From Albugo candida (lineage: Eukaryota > Oomycota > Peronosporomycetes > Albuginales > Albuginaceae), in NCBI GenBank assembly GCA_905220665.1, contig CAJNAR010000152.1, positions 868,001 through 932,000 of the forward strand: a DNA stretch of 64,000 nucleotides. The letters are read 5' to 3'. Shown in pieces: positions 1 through 11,438 of this stretch (position 1 is its first letter; each line of letters begins with the position of its first letter). Under the pieces are notes generated by a model. The model was not told where the DNA came from. It did no database searches and worked only from the letters and a program-made list of their open reading frames with translations. A program made the translations under genes and the position numbers.

Positions 1-2198
1 GGGAAGCCTTTCTCGGTCAGAAATAAGACAGCTGCATGAAGACGGGTCGCATCGAGTGCATACTGCTCAAAGAATTCCTCGTCCAAATCAAACGGCAGTA
101 CAGATTCTTTGTTTCCATGAGCTGTAAGGCTTAGATGTTTCTCACCACCGTTTTGATTGTGCGAAACAATCTCAGCCGCTAAATGGCTATATCCCTGACC
201 CATCACGCAGAAGTGCATCGATTTTTGCACTGGTTGGAGTGTTGCAAGAGTTTCGTCTAAGTCTTTTTGGTCTGTCACAGCATCGGGGTCGATGAAATAA
301 GCTGTCGGAATGGTACCTTCAAGCCTTTGGGCCCTTGTACGGCAATCAATGATAAAATAACGAATGCTTTTACCATGATCGTTTCTATTTGCTTGTAGGG
401 ATTGAAAGTTCTTGAATACTTTGGGTATGATCTCTTTGGCTGGTAGACATATAGCTACAGAAGCCGATGACGCAACACTCCGTAGTTGACCATGAATTTC
501 TTTAGACCAGCGATTGGAGTCATCTTCTTTCGACAAGAATGACTTGACCGGCATCATACCGAGTAACTTGGATGGCACGTCGCTCATCAAATCCTTCATT
601 CCGGTGGCAGACATCGGTAGGAAAGAAAATGGTCTGGTCATCGCGCTCATGCTACCGGTGGCACGCGGTGACTCTACAGGCTCGGATTTCGTTGTCAACA
701 GAGAATTTGATTCTATGGCATTCAGAAATCTAGCAGTAAAAGGTGCAGGTGTTGTCTCGACAATATGCTGTACACCAGAACAAAGATCTTGAGATTTGCT
801 GGAGAGGGCTTCTAGCATGTTTTGCGTCATACAATGACGTAGTTGATCTTTTTGCATGCAACATAACGTATCTGAGATTGCATCCAAGAGATATACCACG
901 ATGAAGCATATCGTAATTGATGGAAACGTTCTTACTTTTGTTCGAATTTGCGATGGAAAGCCTAGCAGCAAAATACAATCCCAAACCTGCACCAGAGCAT
1001 CAAGGTCACTGTTTTCCAACTCAAAAAATGAAGTTATCCAGCAGTCTGGGATTGCTTCACCATCATCCGCCCATTCCCGATAGTGCTGATCCAAATACGA
1101 TGCAGTCTCCGGATAATGATACAGTAAAAGCCTTTTTAAAAACGACCGCCACAATTCGGTGGTCGCTTGTTCACTAGGCCGGAAGAATGTCTGACGCATG
1201 AGGCATGGAGCGAAACGAGTCGCGACGAATAGTACATCATGCTGCAGCGGGTCTGCACCGCTAACCACAAGTAAAGGAGATAGACTCTTGGGCAGGCTTG
1301 GCACGTACTTGATCGACAAGTATTTGCACAAAAATGTGATGAATATCTCAGCGGTATCGATGAAAAGCAATCGTGCAGAATCAATCGTATCAACACAAGC
1401 ATCCAGAAGTTGTTCGTGAAGCTTGCTAGTGAATACATTACTGCATATCGACTCAACATCTTTTCGCAAATCAGCTTGATTTGGAAGATCTAGCGATGTT
1501 GCTTGCACCGATTGGATTGAGAAGACTTCTTTTTTGAGATCCAATTCTGAGACAGCTGCTTTCCACATTTGAAGTCGCTTCTCTTTTGGTGCCATTCCAC
1601 TTCTACTAAACATACGAACTGCCGAATCTTCATCAGTCACGAGTTGCGGCACATTCAAAGAGCTTTTTAGTTTTAAAGATGTATTGCTATGTTCACGATG
1701 TGAGGCTTCAGTGTAGTTTGTTGGGACGTCGTCTAAAAATCTATCAAAATCACTATCATCGTGAAGTAAGTCGACGCTCCTGTCTAGGTTTTCTCTTCTT
1801 GTCACAAAAGGAGATGATTCGTCGACGTCAAGTTCACTTTTTCTTTTTTCACGTACGTTGTCATTCACGGAATACTTTTTTGGTAGAGTAGTAATGGTCT
1901 CAGCGTTGACAGCTAATTCTACCGGCTTACTTGTGCTAAGAGGAGAAGGAGCTCTATGACCGTCATCCAGCCACGATAGAAAATCTGAGTCATTGAGTAA
2001 CTTGGGATCATTACTTTGGGTTGGTGCAGAATGTAATGATGGATCTGATGCATTGTCGATTCGATCTTCATGTCGATCAAATTTCAATTCGCTGAAAAAC
2101 TCATTCTTATCGTCAGTATCTGTGGCTGATGACTGAATAATTTGTAGCGTATCTCCTCCAAGATCTCCGAAAATCTCATCAAAATCATCAGACGCCAT
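1..2198 (-). CDS. TBC1D23-like TBC/rhodanese protein (3' end cut by window)
   Basis: An uninterrupted minus-strand frame runs from an ATG at 2198 to the window edge, giving about 732 residues with no stop, so the C-terminus is missing. The first ~200 residues are acidic and Ser/Asp-rich. A TBC-type helical region follows (about residues 250-450, including the segment LLYHYPETASYLDQHYREW and the downstream VWDCILLLGF). From about residue 610 there is a rhodanese-like fold starting FIIDCRTRAQRLEGTIPTAY and closing with LHAAVLFLTEKGF near the edge. TBC followed by rhodanese is the architecture of TBC1D23, a trans-Golgi adaptor that captures endosome-derived vesicles and is thought to have lost Rab-GAP activity. 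At the usual rhodanese active-site loop the sequence reads HFCVMGQGYSHL, with an insertion after it; TBC1D23 rhodanese domains are also considered inactive. No intron is needed. The family call is firm; function in this organism is inferred. Confidence 0.82.
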   Translation of the reverse strand, partial: MASDDFDEIFGDLGGDTLQIIQSSATDTDDKNEFFSELKFDRHEDRIDNASDPSLHSAPTQSNDPKLLNDSDFLSWLDDGHRAPSPLSTSKPVELAVNAETITTLPKKYSVNDNVREKRKSELDVDESSPFVTRRENLDRSVDLLHDDSDFDRFLDDVPTNYTEASHREHSNTSLKLKSSLNVPQLVTDEDSAVRMFSRSGMAPKEKRLQMWKAAVSELDLKKEVFSIQSVQATSLDLPNQADLRKDVESICSNVFTSKLHEQLLDACVDTIDSARLLFIDTAEIFITFLCKYLSIKYVPSLPKSLSPLLVVSGADPLQHDVLFVATRFAPCLMRQTFFRPSEQATTELWRSFLKRLLLYHYPETASYLDQHYREWADDGEAIPDCWITSFFELENSDLDALVQVWDCILLLGFPSQIRTKVRTFPSITICFIVVYLLDAISDTLCCMQKDQLRHCMTQNMLEALSSKSQDLCSGVQHIVETTPAPFTARFLNAIESNSLLTTKSEPVESPRATGSMSAMTRPFSFLPMSATGMKDLMSDVPSKLLGMMPVKSFLSKEDDSNRWSKEIHGQLRSVASSASVAICLPAKEIIPKVFKNFQSLQANRNDHGKSIRYFIIDCRTRAQRLEGTIPTAYFIDPDAVTDQKDLDETLATLQPVQKSMHFCVMGQGYSHLAAEIVSHNQNGGEKHLSLTAHGNKESVLPFDLDEEFFEQYALDATRLHAAVLFLTEKGF

Positions 2199-2403
2199 TT
2201 TACAATCAAAGAGAAAGCTACACTGAGAAGGCGCGAGATTACAGCAGCGGTTTCTTCTCAGCTGGACGCCAATACCAACTGGTTAACACTGAAGAGCTAA
2301 AAGCAGCTTTTATTCTGCAAAAAGCGCCATTTATTATATATTTTATTGACTTGCCTAAAAGGCAGATGTATCTTCTAACTATTGAGGTGTCTTGGGCTAT
2401 AAT
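2199..2403. other. short intergenic spacer between two minus-strand genes
   Basis: 205 bp, AT-rich around 2330-2345. It must hold the 3' end of the ubiquitin-like gene and the 5' region of the TBC gene. No other feature is visible. Confidence 0.5.
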
Positions 2404-3796
2404 TCAGGCAGGTGGCAATGCGTTGATCGCTGCTGATAGATGAGTCGCATTGTACCGAACAACCTCCGCTTGATGTACATAGGAATGATGGATGGCGATG
2501 ACCCACATTACTATAAGCATAAGTGTCTGCAGGACATTGGCCGACACCACTTCGTTTAACGGAGGTGTTCTTGCATTGTACACATTATGATAGCCTTCAC
2601 CTGCCTGGGTGAGTGTATACAAGTGAAGTGAGATGTAAACTTGATCCAATGTTGTCAAGAGTGCTAGCCAAACTACTCCACGACAATAAAAACGAATTGG
2701 TCGGATATCTGTATCATGCACAGCTTTGAACCCAATGCAGCCGATATAGACAGCAAGTACATGGACGAACAGCTCATAACATTGTACAATCGTGCTTGGT
2801 CGAGTTAGTACATCATATTGCGTCTCATAAGAAGATCTATTGCGATCGTTGCGATTCTGTTGATCATCAGCAATTGCTGCAAATTGCCCCATTGCTTTCA
2901 TAGAGTATATTATGAGAAAAAACGAGCTCCATAATTTGATTCGACGCGCTGCACTTCCTAACGGTGAGTCCAGCATCAATGGGTCGACACGTTGCAGCGA
3001 ATCGGATGGGTACACGGATGGGGATATTGCCTCATTTGCAATGTTTACAAATGTCAACGGTGGTACATTATCACGAGGCGATCGTTGATCAGGAAAATGG
3101 GATGTACTGACTGTAGCTATGTTTTCCGATGCGGGCTGTACTGATCGCACAAAAAGATGGATTGTATGTCCCTGTTCTATCTTGTATGATGCAAGCTGCT
3201 GGTCATCTTCCAAAACACGTCCACCATATATAAGACGTTGCGTCTCAACCGTAACTCCAGACAGCTCCGAGATTTTTTCCTTCAACTTCAAAAGATTCCA
3301 ACTTAATTGACAATCTATGTTTTGTAACTTGCCATCCAAATGTAAAATCCGGATAGCGACTCGGCCATCCTCAACGCGCTTGACTTCTAAAATATGTTCT
3401 TCCTCTCCTTCCTTTTCTTGCACTTGTTCTTGATGGTCTCGTTCTATTCTCGCTGTGGATAGCAAATGGATTGCATGTATGGACAGAAAATGTTATACGG
3501 AATTACTTTGATGCGAAAACAATGCACCAACCTTCCTGACTGCTATTTTGTTCATTCTCGACTTCACGCTCGCTGATGATCGTTGTAATATCGGTCGAAA
3601 GCTGATCCTCCACCACCATTGACGCCTTTTCTGATTCATTTAGCCCTTCAATCAAGGCCACGCTTGACGAACTGATAGCTTCGGCAGAGTTTTGTTCATC
3701 TTCCTGACCTTCATCCGAGTTTGGTAGAGCAGCATACAGTCGACCACGCCGACATGCACTAGGATCAGCAGCAGAAATCCCACGAAACGGTCCCAT
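2404..3796 (-). CDS. ubiquitin-like domain, multi-pass membrane protein (HERP/TMUB-like)
   Basis: Two exons: 3796..3532 and 3452..2404, with a 79-bp intron 3453..3531 (donor GTTGGT, acceptor CCACAG). The phases close and give 437 residues. The larger frame taken alone would have to begin at a TTG, which is why the upstream ATG exon is joined. The first ~110 residues are acidic and low in structure. A ubiquitin-like fold follows at about residues 117-190 (begins VAIRILHLDG, with the typical QRLIYGGRVLEDDQQL segment). It lacks a C-terminal Gly-Gly end, so it is not a conjugated modifier. Four hydrophobic segments follow near residues 261, 310, 346 and 393. A cytosolic ubiquitin-like domain followed by membrane spans is the plan of HERPUD and TMUB proteins, which act in ER-associated degradation. 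Four spans is more than human HERPUD1 has, so orthology is not claimed. It is divergently arranged with the RPP38-like gene, 177 bp apart. Confidence 0.72.
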
Positions 3797-3973
3797 TTTC
3801 GTTACTCGCGTTCTCTTTTACATGCAGCCAGCTAGATAAGGGTATATTTTTGTATTTATAGCCAACAGTACGAGCCAATCTGACATTATTGGATCCATTT
3901 AACCCAATCAAAGACAAGTAACGCCTTTGTGATCAAAATCACGCAATTTCAGGCTATCCAACGGACTGATTTG

Positions 3974-4432
3974 ATGCTGCCTCCGCAAAAAGCCTCGGGC
4001 TTTGGCGCTCAATTCGAAAAACTGAGCAAAGAAGATCGAGATATCGTTCTTGATAGAATAGAGCGAGAATTGGTAGTCATTTTGCGGGAAAAACCTGTTG
4101 TACGACAATCCATCGCTTTTGGCGTCAGAGAGGTGCAAAAATGTATATTAGATCACTCTGCTCGAATTGTGATTTTCACCCAGCAACCCGAATCAAGCCT
4201 ATTTAATCATATCCCTTTATTATGTCGACTTCATTGCATCCCAATTTGTATTTTGCACCTTTCTCCCGACAAACTGGGTAAATTGTTTGCAATGAAAAGA
4301 CTTGCGGTGTTTACAATCAAGGCCAATCATTTGGTGGATGTAAGCACCGATGAGAAAACACTTGCCGATTATGAACAAAAAGTTGGAAGTGTGGTGAAGT
4401 TTTTTTGCGGTAAAGCAAGCAAAAAAATTTGA
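3974..4432 (+). CDS. L7Ae-family RNA-binding protein, RPP38-like
   Basis: 152 residues from the ATG at 3974. The frame is open upstream, but only a GTG is available there, and the in-frame CAATTTCAG before the ATG could also be a splice acceptor, so a short 5' exon is not excluded. The core (residues about 45-130) contains AFGVREVQKCI, ARIVIFTQQPESSLFNHIPL, CRLHCIPICIL and KLGKLFAMKRLAVFTIK. These are the alternating strands and helices of the L7Ae/L30e/Gadd45 fold. The pattern matches RPP38, the RNase P/MRP subunit that binds kink-turn RNA, better than it matches NHP2 or SNU13, which are more conserved. A role in tRNA 5' processing or rRNA processing is inferred from the family. No signal peptide or membrane segment is present. 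Confidence 0.68.
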   Translation: MLPPQKASGFGAQFEKLSKEDRDIVLDRIERELVVILREKPVVRQSIAFGVREVQKCILDHSARIVIFTQQPESSLFNHIPLLCRLHCIPICILHLSPDKLGKLFAMKRLAVFTIKANHLVDVSTDEKTLADYEQKVGSVVKFFCGKASKKI

Positions 4433-7400
4433 ATCATTTCCGTTGTGTGATTATCCGTTCATGGGGTAAACTGCTTGTGGAATCTCTTTGGTGCATAGAG
4501 AGCCTTACGTTCTTAGCCAAAGACATGCTTCCATAAATGTAGCGTTAGCCTCCATGATATCCGATACTGCAAACATCTTTGGGAGGAAGTAAAACCAAAA
4601 TATGCACTTGTACTATACTTATATCAACTGCGAGCGCAATAGAATTGCAACCGAGTTATGACTGTGTTCGATTCATGCTGGGGAAGCGTTAAAGACCTCT
4701 GTCAACGATTTGTCACTTCTCTTTTTTCCAATCAAATGAAGGCACACCTGATACTCATGGACACGGAGCCACATTTATCACCTATTTTACCCCACTACAA
4801 TCCGACTTCTTGTGCCGCCTGCTATTTTATCTTCACTTCTACGTGTATGTCTCCGTCTCTGTACGTCCATGCCCACACGCACGTCCTCACGTTTGACATT
4901 GCTATCTCTTGAGCACACCATATGTGCTTTATCCGCACCATGAATAAAATTAGTTCGCTCATGCAAGGTTTTAAGCGAGCTGTGTGTGAATGGAAGGAAC
5001 CAAGTACTTGCTTTACATGTACTGCAAATAATCCACGGTAGAAGGATAGCAATTGATGCGATACCTGATTAAATATATTCCTATAGCCCGATGCGCGTCG
5101 TTTTTGCTTCTAGCAAATCAACTTGAAGATTATGCTAGGAGACGTAATACATTTGCGGAGGTCAATGTGGTAATGCACATTTTCTTAAGCATAATCTTTT
5201 TGAACAAAGTAACATTCACTATGCCATGCAGCAGGCTTTGACGCTGAAACCCGAGCCAATCCGATCGCGTGTTTATGAACAAAGCGGACGTATGAGGGCT
5301 TGTGCATTATTGTGCTTGCTGCCGGACAAACCATGCAGTTAAACGACGAAATTGAGCGAAGCAAGCGAATGCAAAGAATTGAAATCACGGCTACAGACCA
5401 GTCGCTCGTACGGGATGTGAAGAATGTTCTTATCCTCGGCAAGTATGTCACGGATCATCGAAGAGGCTTCTTCGATGATCTAATCATGCCGAAAGTCATC
5501 ATAAAATCTTTCAAGATTTGAGGCAGGATGTTCAAGCCGACTTGATACCGAGCAGACAGCACAGGGAAGTTCAACAGTATGGCACGGTTTCAGGTAAAAT
5601 GCAGCTTTGTATCTTAAGTAGAAATATGCTCAGCGACCGAATATGAGCCAAGCGTTCGATTGTAGCCTGATGACATTAGCATTCAGTGGACCATTCGATA
5701 GTAGAGAGTGAGTAGGTAGTTTGCTTGTCGATGATAGAATTGGTGATGAATTGATCGTCACCGCAAACGAACATGTTAATATGTTGTTTGTATTAACTTG
5801 TGAGCATCCTGCGCGGCAATTTCGAATGCAAAATTTCATATTTTGGACGCTTTCCAACAAGTTTACCTTTGTCGCAATACTATATGACTGCTCGATCTGT
5901 AGAAGACGCATAATTTTCATATCTTATCGATCGATAATCAAAGTCTAGTAGCCCCAAGCCACCCAAGCCACCGTCAAGTTTCCAGACTTGCAGTCAGTAA
6001 TAGCGTAGAATATCGTGCCGGTCGTGCCGGTATTGTACGTCTTTTCCATTTACACTTGTGGCAGCTCTAGGAGTCTCCTCATCAACGTAGAGCAGCATCG
6101 CGTTCGAATGTCACGTCTCTGACTAGATTTATGATGGTCCTGTGCATTTGTATCATCGACAAGATATGGAGCCTTGATCACCTCGATGGAATATAGCATT
6201 ACTGGTGCGTTTTATGCTAAGAAAAGCGCCACTCAAATCGCAACCGGAGGATTTGGGACGCAGATATGGCTGGGTCACAATAACGCTGCGGAGAATGCTA
6301 GACTTGCAATCGCTGTGGTAAATGAAATCAATCGTCGGGTATCATGCGTATACCATCATAAGGCCGTGTTTATTTCTATACTTTTGCCTTTGCCGAGCAC
6401 GAAGGAAAGTCCTAAAATTTGCACACGATCCCACTTCTACAAGCAATTATCTCGAGAGACGTGTACCATACAGGCAAGCATAAGCAGCGTTCGTCAATAC
6501 AATACCACTCCCATACATCAAAAAATTAAAACGTTTGGAAGACCTAGCACTAATCAGCATTGCTCGTACTATAATGTTTTGAAAAGGAGATAGCAACAAT
6601 GCAAAAAGTCAGGCGTAAGCGAAAGCAAGAGTCCAATGATACGGACTCGATGCCGCCGCGAAAAACGCTCATAGTAATAAGAGCAACAATGCAACGCAAA
6701 ACCATCTCCACTGGCGTTCTGGACTTGAGCATAGCCTGTGCAATACCCTAAATGGGTGTGAGGTGCGACAGACATAACATGTGCAGCGCGTATACTTGTT
6801 GAGCTATCATCCGGGTAGGTGTAGAAACATTTTACACTAAAAGAGTATGAAAGGCACATATGGATAGAAAACATGTGGCGCGTGGATTAATAATGAGAAC
6901 AACTCAGGTAGGCTTTGCGAACTGACGTAGACACGGAAAAATTTAATCTCGATCATATAGAACCCATTCTCAAGCTGGTTAAGGAATAGTTGGTACAAGG
7001 TGAAATGTATAGCGCGGCTCGAGTGTGTCGCTCAATCGGACTGGGGATCTAATCACCAGTGATTGCGACACAACAAAGCCATCAGCTGAAGTCGAACACT
7101 TTGGAGTAATAACAAGATTGTTAATAGATGTATTGCAGAGACTCCCAGAAGTATTGATGTACCACTACAAGGACAGCCAGGCAATCCAGGACAGTGTGCA
7201 GAATACCAGATCAGATAAGGTCATAACACAAATCCGATTCTTAGAGAGTGCGAATGACCCGACAAGATACGACTGTAATTGTTTGCAGGGAACTTTGGCT
7301 GAGTGTTGTGTGTGCGTATGCTCATGTAAATACACTACAATATTTACACTACGACCTGCGCGATCACTGTTGCAATCTCTATCCCTTGTAAAGTTTTCAA

Positions 7401-7601
7401 ACCGACCTTTTTCGTCAAGAAATTACCATAATTATCCTTCGAATAGCGCCGTGATACTCTCATCCTATTCTTACAAATTCAGAAATAGCTCGATGGTTTC
7501 GTTACATCTGTCGATACCGATAGCTCACCAATTTCAAATTCACGAACACTTGAGCAGTGCCGCAAGCCTATAGAAAAATAGGGGTTGATCGTAGAATTCG
7601 A
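4433..7601. other. gene-poor region with decayed sequence
   Basis: About 3.2 kb in which no reading frame gives a convincing product. Several frames of 70-180 codons exist on both strands (for example 4658-4912, 5053-5241, 6174-6593 and 7025-7573). Most start only at TTG or GTG, overlap each other and end without splice partners. Scattered fragments look like once-coding DNA. One is a plus-strand stretch at 5230-5520 that switches frame. Others are the possible copia-type remnants noted separately. Treated as intergenic or degenerate transposon-derived sequence. Confidence 0.5.
5721..6160. mobile_element. possible degenerate copia-type element fragments
   Basis: In the plus frame from 5721, the words VDDRIGDELIVTANEHVNML followed by QFRMQN resemble the reverse-transcriptase region of Ty1/copia polyproteins (YVDDLxxTG..., RFxMxD) but are broken by substitutions and stops. 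On the minus strand at about 6080-6160, NLVRDVTFERDAAL resembles the conserved RDVxF word that follows copia integrase. The two traces lie on opposite strands, so they would be nested or rearranged pieces. No terminal repeats were found. This is pattern resemblance only. Confidence 0.2.
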
Positions 7602-10600
7602 ATGCGCACTGGATTTTCTGCAGCAATTGTCTCCTTCGCAATTGTTGCTGGGCTGGCCGTGTGGAACTCGTATGCTCGCGGACGAAAAAAACTTCTGAAA
7701 TCGCAAAACTTGGAAGAGGAAACTCCAACATCTGTGGACATTAAAGTAGAGGACGATGAAAAAAAGCGTCGCCGAACTTCAGTTGCTGAATTAACACGAA
7801 GGTTCGATAAAGACAAAAGTCAGCTTAAGACTGATAAACAGCATCATATGTCATGCGGACAAAACAAGCCTTCGAACAAAGGGATTAGTATCAGGACGAC
7901 AGTAACTGACGATAATTCCTCAAACGGGAAAGTTTTGTCTGGAGAAAAGGCTTGCAAAGGTATCGCATTTGTGTTCATCAATTGCCTGCAGATCATCCTA
8001 ACACAGTGTTGTGTACAGTGCACGACAAGAAGAATAATCTCAATTCATTTCTGATACAGTGTACAGCAAACAAAGAGCGAACTTCCCCAATTCTTGTCGA
8101 TGAGAGTTCGGCGTGCCCTACAGATGAAAGTGCCAATCTTTCCAATCAGTCAGACGACTCGGGATGCTTGTCTGATGTTCGCATTCAAAAGCATACAGAT
8201 ACAGTTTCGAAGCCAGAAATAATCATCAAAGAGAGTTTGGCAAATGAAACACGTCCAGAATCTCACTGCGAGCCAGCATCGGGATTGAGTCAAACAGGAA
8301 AGCTACAGCAATTTCAGCGTCTTTATCCGTCCAACGGCGCCCGTTGCTCTGTATAAAGTTATTACCTTAATTTAGATTATAATATTAAACCAAGCGTTCA
8401 TGACACGTAAACCCATCACAATGAGTCTTATCTATGCTCCTGATCACTCATCCTCTTTGATCGGTAAACGTCTGTGCAAAGCATTCGCATCTCGCTCATT
8501 TTGGGCTTCGGTTGTTTCAGCGTACAAAATCGACCAAGCCATTTTCTATAAAATATACTTTGATGATGGGGATGTCGACATATTATCAGAAGAAGAAGTA
8601 CTGGCGGATATCGCAAAGGTCGGTCAGCTTCGTGTTAATCGCTTCATGAATCTTCTCACATCACAATGTGGTAGGCAAAACGAAGTCAAGTCACAGACTA
8701 TACACCAACAAAAGACGCTGGCCACTCGTTTCGCCAATGCGCTCAGCAGCAGGTACTGAAAAGAAGTCGCGATCATCCGAGTAGTGATAGCAACATACGT
8801 CATATTAAACTATGGGGACAGCGACTTTACACTATCATTCGATCTGTTGGTGAAAATATATACATTGAAAGCTTCCAACGCACAAACGATGGTGAGCCTG
8901 GAGAAGTAGAAGCAAGTGGGAAAGTATTTATCGGAGATAGGCTTGTATCTATTGATAAGAGGAAATTGAACGGATTGAGTATAAGCGAAGTATCCAAGAT
9001 CGTCAGAAATTCAAAGCGCCCAATTGTACTAACATTCGATTGCTGCGCTTCGAAAGCAGTAGCTGAGATTTTCACAAGACCTAAGGTTTCAGAAGCTTCA
9101 GAGCAGGTCGCAAAAAAATCTAGATTGTGTGAGCATAAAAGAGGGATTGAAGAGGATGCTGTCGATGATAAACCTGTAAGCGAAGAAAAAAGTCATGCCG
9201 ATTCAGAGGAAACGGAAAAGCTTGGGAGCGTATCGAGCAATGAAGCGAAAAAGCCTCAATCTGACAATGAGTCTCTTCACGCATCTCAGGCTGCTGGCTC
9301 TTCGGGAATCAGGATAGCACCCAAAAAACACGAGAATGCTGCCGCGACCCCGGCAGAGGTTCCCACAAGTATCGCTGATGACACGGACAATAGATGCTGT
9401 GTTGCTCATCCTGCAGAGAGTATGGATAGAATTGTGCAGAACTGCCACAGCAGCTTATCTGAATCAGGTTGTGATGAAACAAGCAAAGCTGAGGCGAAAT
9501 CGTCTAGTTGTAGTACTAGTAGTAAGAGCGTCCAAGGTCACTGGATCAAAGATCCTAAGAAGGGGTATGGTGAAGAGCAACGAGAAAGCATTGGCCATAC
9601 ATCAGAGCATCGAAACAAGCGTACAACGCCGATATCCGAGTCTGGAATTGGAGATCAAGTACAACGAAGCACACCTAAACAGAAAGAACATAAGGGTGCC
9701 AATATAGTAGCAGTCGGCACGATGGATAGAGCGGAGCAACCTTCGGTCACAACTGCAGCAAAGGTGGCATGTAAACCCTTACCAAGTATCGAAGAACTGA
9801 ATCGACACAGGTTGGATAATGGAACCGGAAATGTAGAGCCTGCAAACGCTGTTAATATCTGTCAAGCACACGCTTCTCAGGTAAATTCAATGATGCAAAC
9901 CTCCACTACAAATCCCAAACCGACATTATCGGTGCAATCAGCACATCATGGAGGATCCATCAATCCTGCCTCAAACACCTCCAAGTACGGTGCCGTCATG
10001 AATCCAATTCCAATCCAGAAAAACAGCGCTGTTTCATCGGGACATATAACCGTTCGTGGGCATCACTTATCTATGCAGGATTCTACATATCAAAGCCGCG
10101 TAGCTGAGCAGCGGACTGCTTTTGTGAAGAACAATGTAAGCATTATGCCGATGACTGTCGCTCACCAACGAACAATGACTACATCGAATCACACACAAGG
10201 GACGCCTGACGAACGAGCTATCTTGGCGAACGAATCTCAACAACGTGATGTACCTTCTGGACATCAAAATGTATCGTTGCCTGTACAAAAAGATCATGTG
10301 CATCCGGTAACATCGCAGTTATCTACGCAGCGACTCAACGCTACGCAACAAAGCTCGAGTACAAGACCACATGGATCCCAGCAGCATGGAATGATTTCTG
10401 GACAGCATCATATACCGGTGCCTGTACACAGAGATCATGCGCATCCTGTATCGACACAATTGTCTGCGCAACGAACCAACTCTACGCAGCAGAGCTTAGG
10501 TACAAGATCTCATTATAATTCAATCGAGGTCAGCCAAGAATTTCTGTCGGGATTCTCCGGGAAGTCACCAGCAATACCCTTTGCTTTGCAAAACACAGTT

Positions 10601-11284
10601 ATGCGACCCGGACAAACTCAGCAGGTCGATGCCAGGCAGACTGGCATTGGGTTGAAACCAACGCATTGGCAGCAGGTAGAAATTGCCACCAGAACGAGTC
10701 AAGATAAAGCAACTGGAAATGTACTTCCTGCTTTCAAGCCAAGACATCATATTACGGATGCAAGATTACAAGTCCTTGCACGGGGAAACAACAGTCATAG
10801 CTCTGCGGAGTGTCGTGAGAAGCACAACAGTATACGCGTGAAACTTCCGCAAAGTGATCTATCAACAACCTCACAAGAGACGTCAGTAGTGCGTCATCAT
10901 GAGCCTGCAGGTGATGGTAGAACCGTTTCTCCACACCAATCGAGGACTGCTTCTTTGAACAAAACAATTATACTAGAGCCGATACATTCATGGAATCACT
11001 ACGATTATACTGCGGTAAGCATTCGAATGTCAAGATTATATGTCAAGCTGGCAACGTTCCAAGAGCAAGTGATACTCACTGCTTTTCTGAAAGGAGCAAA
11101 TAATGAGTGTGGTGAAATAGAACAAAGTGGTCAAGTCCTACTGGGTGACGTATTGGTCGCCATCAATGGAAATAGCCTCAAGTCAGTTACTTCTCCTCAT
11201 CAAATCGCGAGGCTCGTGACGGGCTTACCTCGCCCATTTCAAGTTTACTTTCGGAGGGCTATGTGGGAAGAACTTCAGCATTGA
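7602..11284 (+). CDS. Tudor-like and two-PDZ-domain protein, multi-exon (model partly unresolved)
   Basis: At least four exons are read as one gene. Exon 1 (7602..7959) begins with a hydrophobic segment AAIVSFAIVAGLAVW that could anchor the protein, then basic residues. A 107-bp intron (7960..8066) is likely. The next exon runs to about 8342, and a 52-bp intron to 8394 keeps phase but has weak sites. The exon from 8395 holds a Tudor-like core (IGKRLCKAF, FYKIYFDDGDVDILSEEEV). After a further intron ending near 8714 or 8752, a PDZ domain follows (about 8800-9040: RLYTIIRSVGENIYIESF, GEVEASGKVFIGDRLVSID). Next come about 650 residues of Ser/Thr/Gln/His-rich linker and a C-terminal PDZ (about 11010-11270: ILLGDVLVAINGNSL-type GDxLVAING loop). 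The start at 8966 suggested by frame alone is a TTG inside the first PDZ, so it is rejected. Scaffolding is the family role of PDZ domains; partners are unknown. The gene could be two genes if the 8343 intron is wrong. Confidence 0.6.
10259..10512 (+). repeat. tandem 47-codon duplication inside the PDZ-protein linker
   Basis: Two adjacent segments, starting at 10259 and 10400 (141-bp offset, in frame), encode related peptides. Shared landmarks are LPVQKDHVHPVTSQLSTQR in the first and VPVHRDHAHPVSTQLSAQR in the second, each followed by a TQQSS/TQQSL stretch. The copies have diverged, so this is an old duplication of a disordered His/Gln-rich linker. Confidence 0.75.
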
Positions 11285-11438
11285 GCAGCTGTACTGCTGG
11301 GCTTCAAACGATTTTGTGTGATGGCATCCGACTAAGAAGCGAGACACAGAATCAGAATGTCAGATGTAATTTGTCAAGGATCAAGTTCTTCATGTCCGAT
11401 AAACAAAGCTCAAGTCATATTGGCCATATATACATTGC

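Noticed and set aside
2404..3465. A 353-codon frame read as a complete gene by itself
   Set aside because: Its first codon is TTG. Joining the upstream ATG exon 3796..3532 by a phase-correct intron gives a proper start.
6174..6593. A 139-codon plus-strand frame
   Set aside because: TTG start, no upstream exon, and only the first ~55 residues look protein-like; no family recognised.
7025..7573. A 182-codon plus-strand frame
   Set aside because: It has a GTG start, no recognisable family, and its second half (Cys/Ser/Tyr-rich) does not look coding.
8400..8759. A separate gene starting at the ATG at 8400
   Set aside because: The Tudor-like frame ends just where the PDZ frame becomes coding and is only 44 bp from the previous frame's stop; exon joining explains this better, though two genes cannot be fully excluded.
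8966..11284. A 772-codon frame taken as a full gene
   Set aside because: It begins with a TTG in the middle of a PDZ domain; the frame is open and clearly coding upstream to about 8715.
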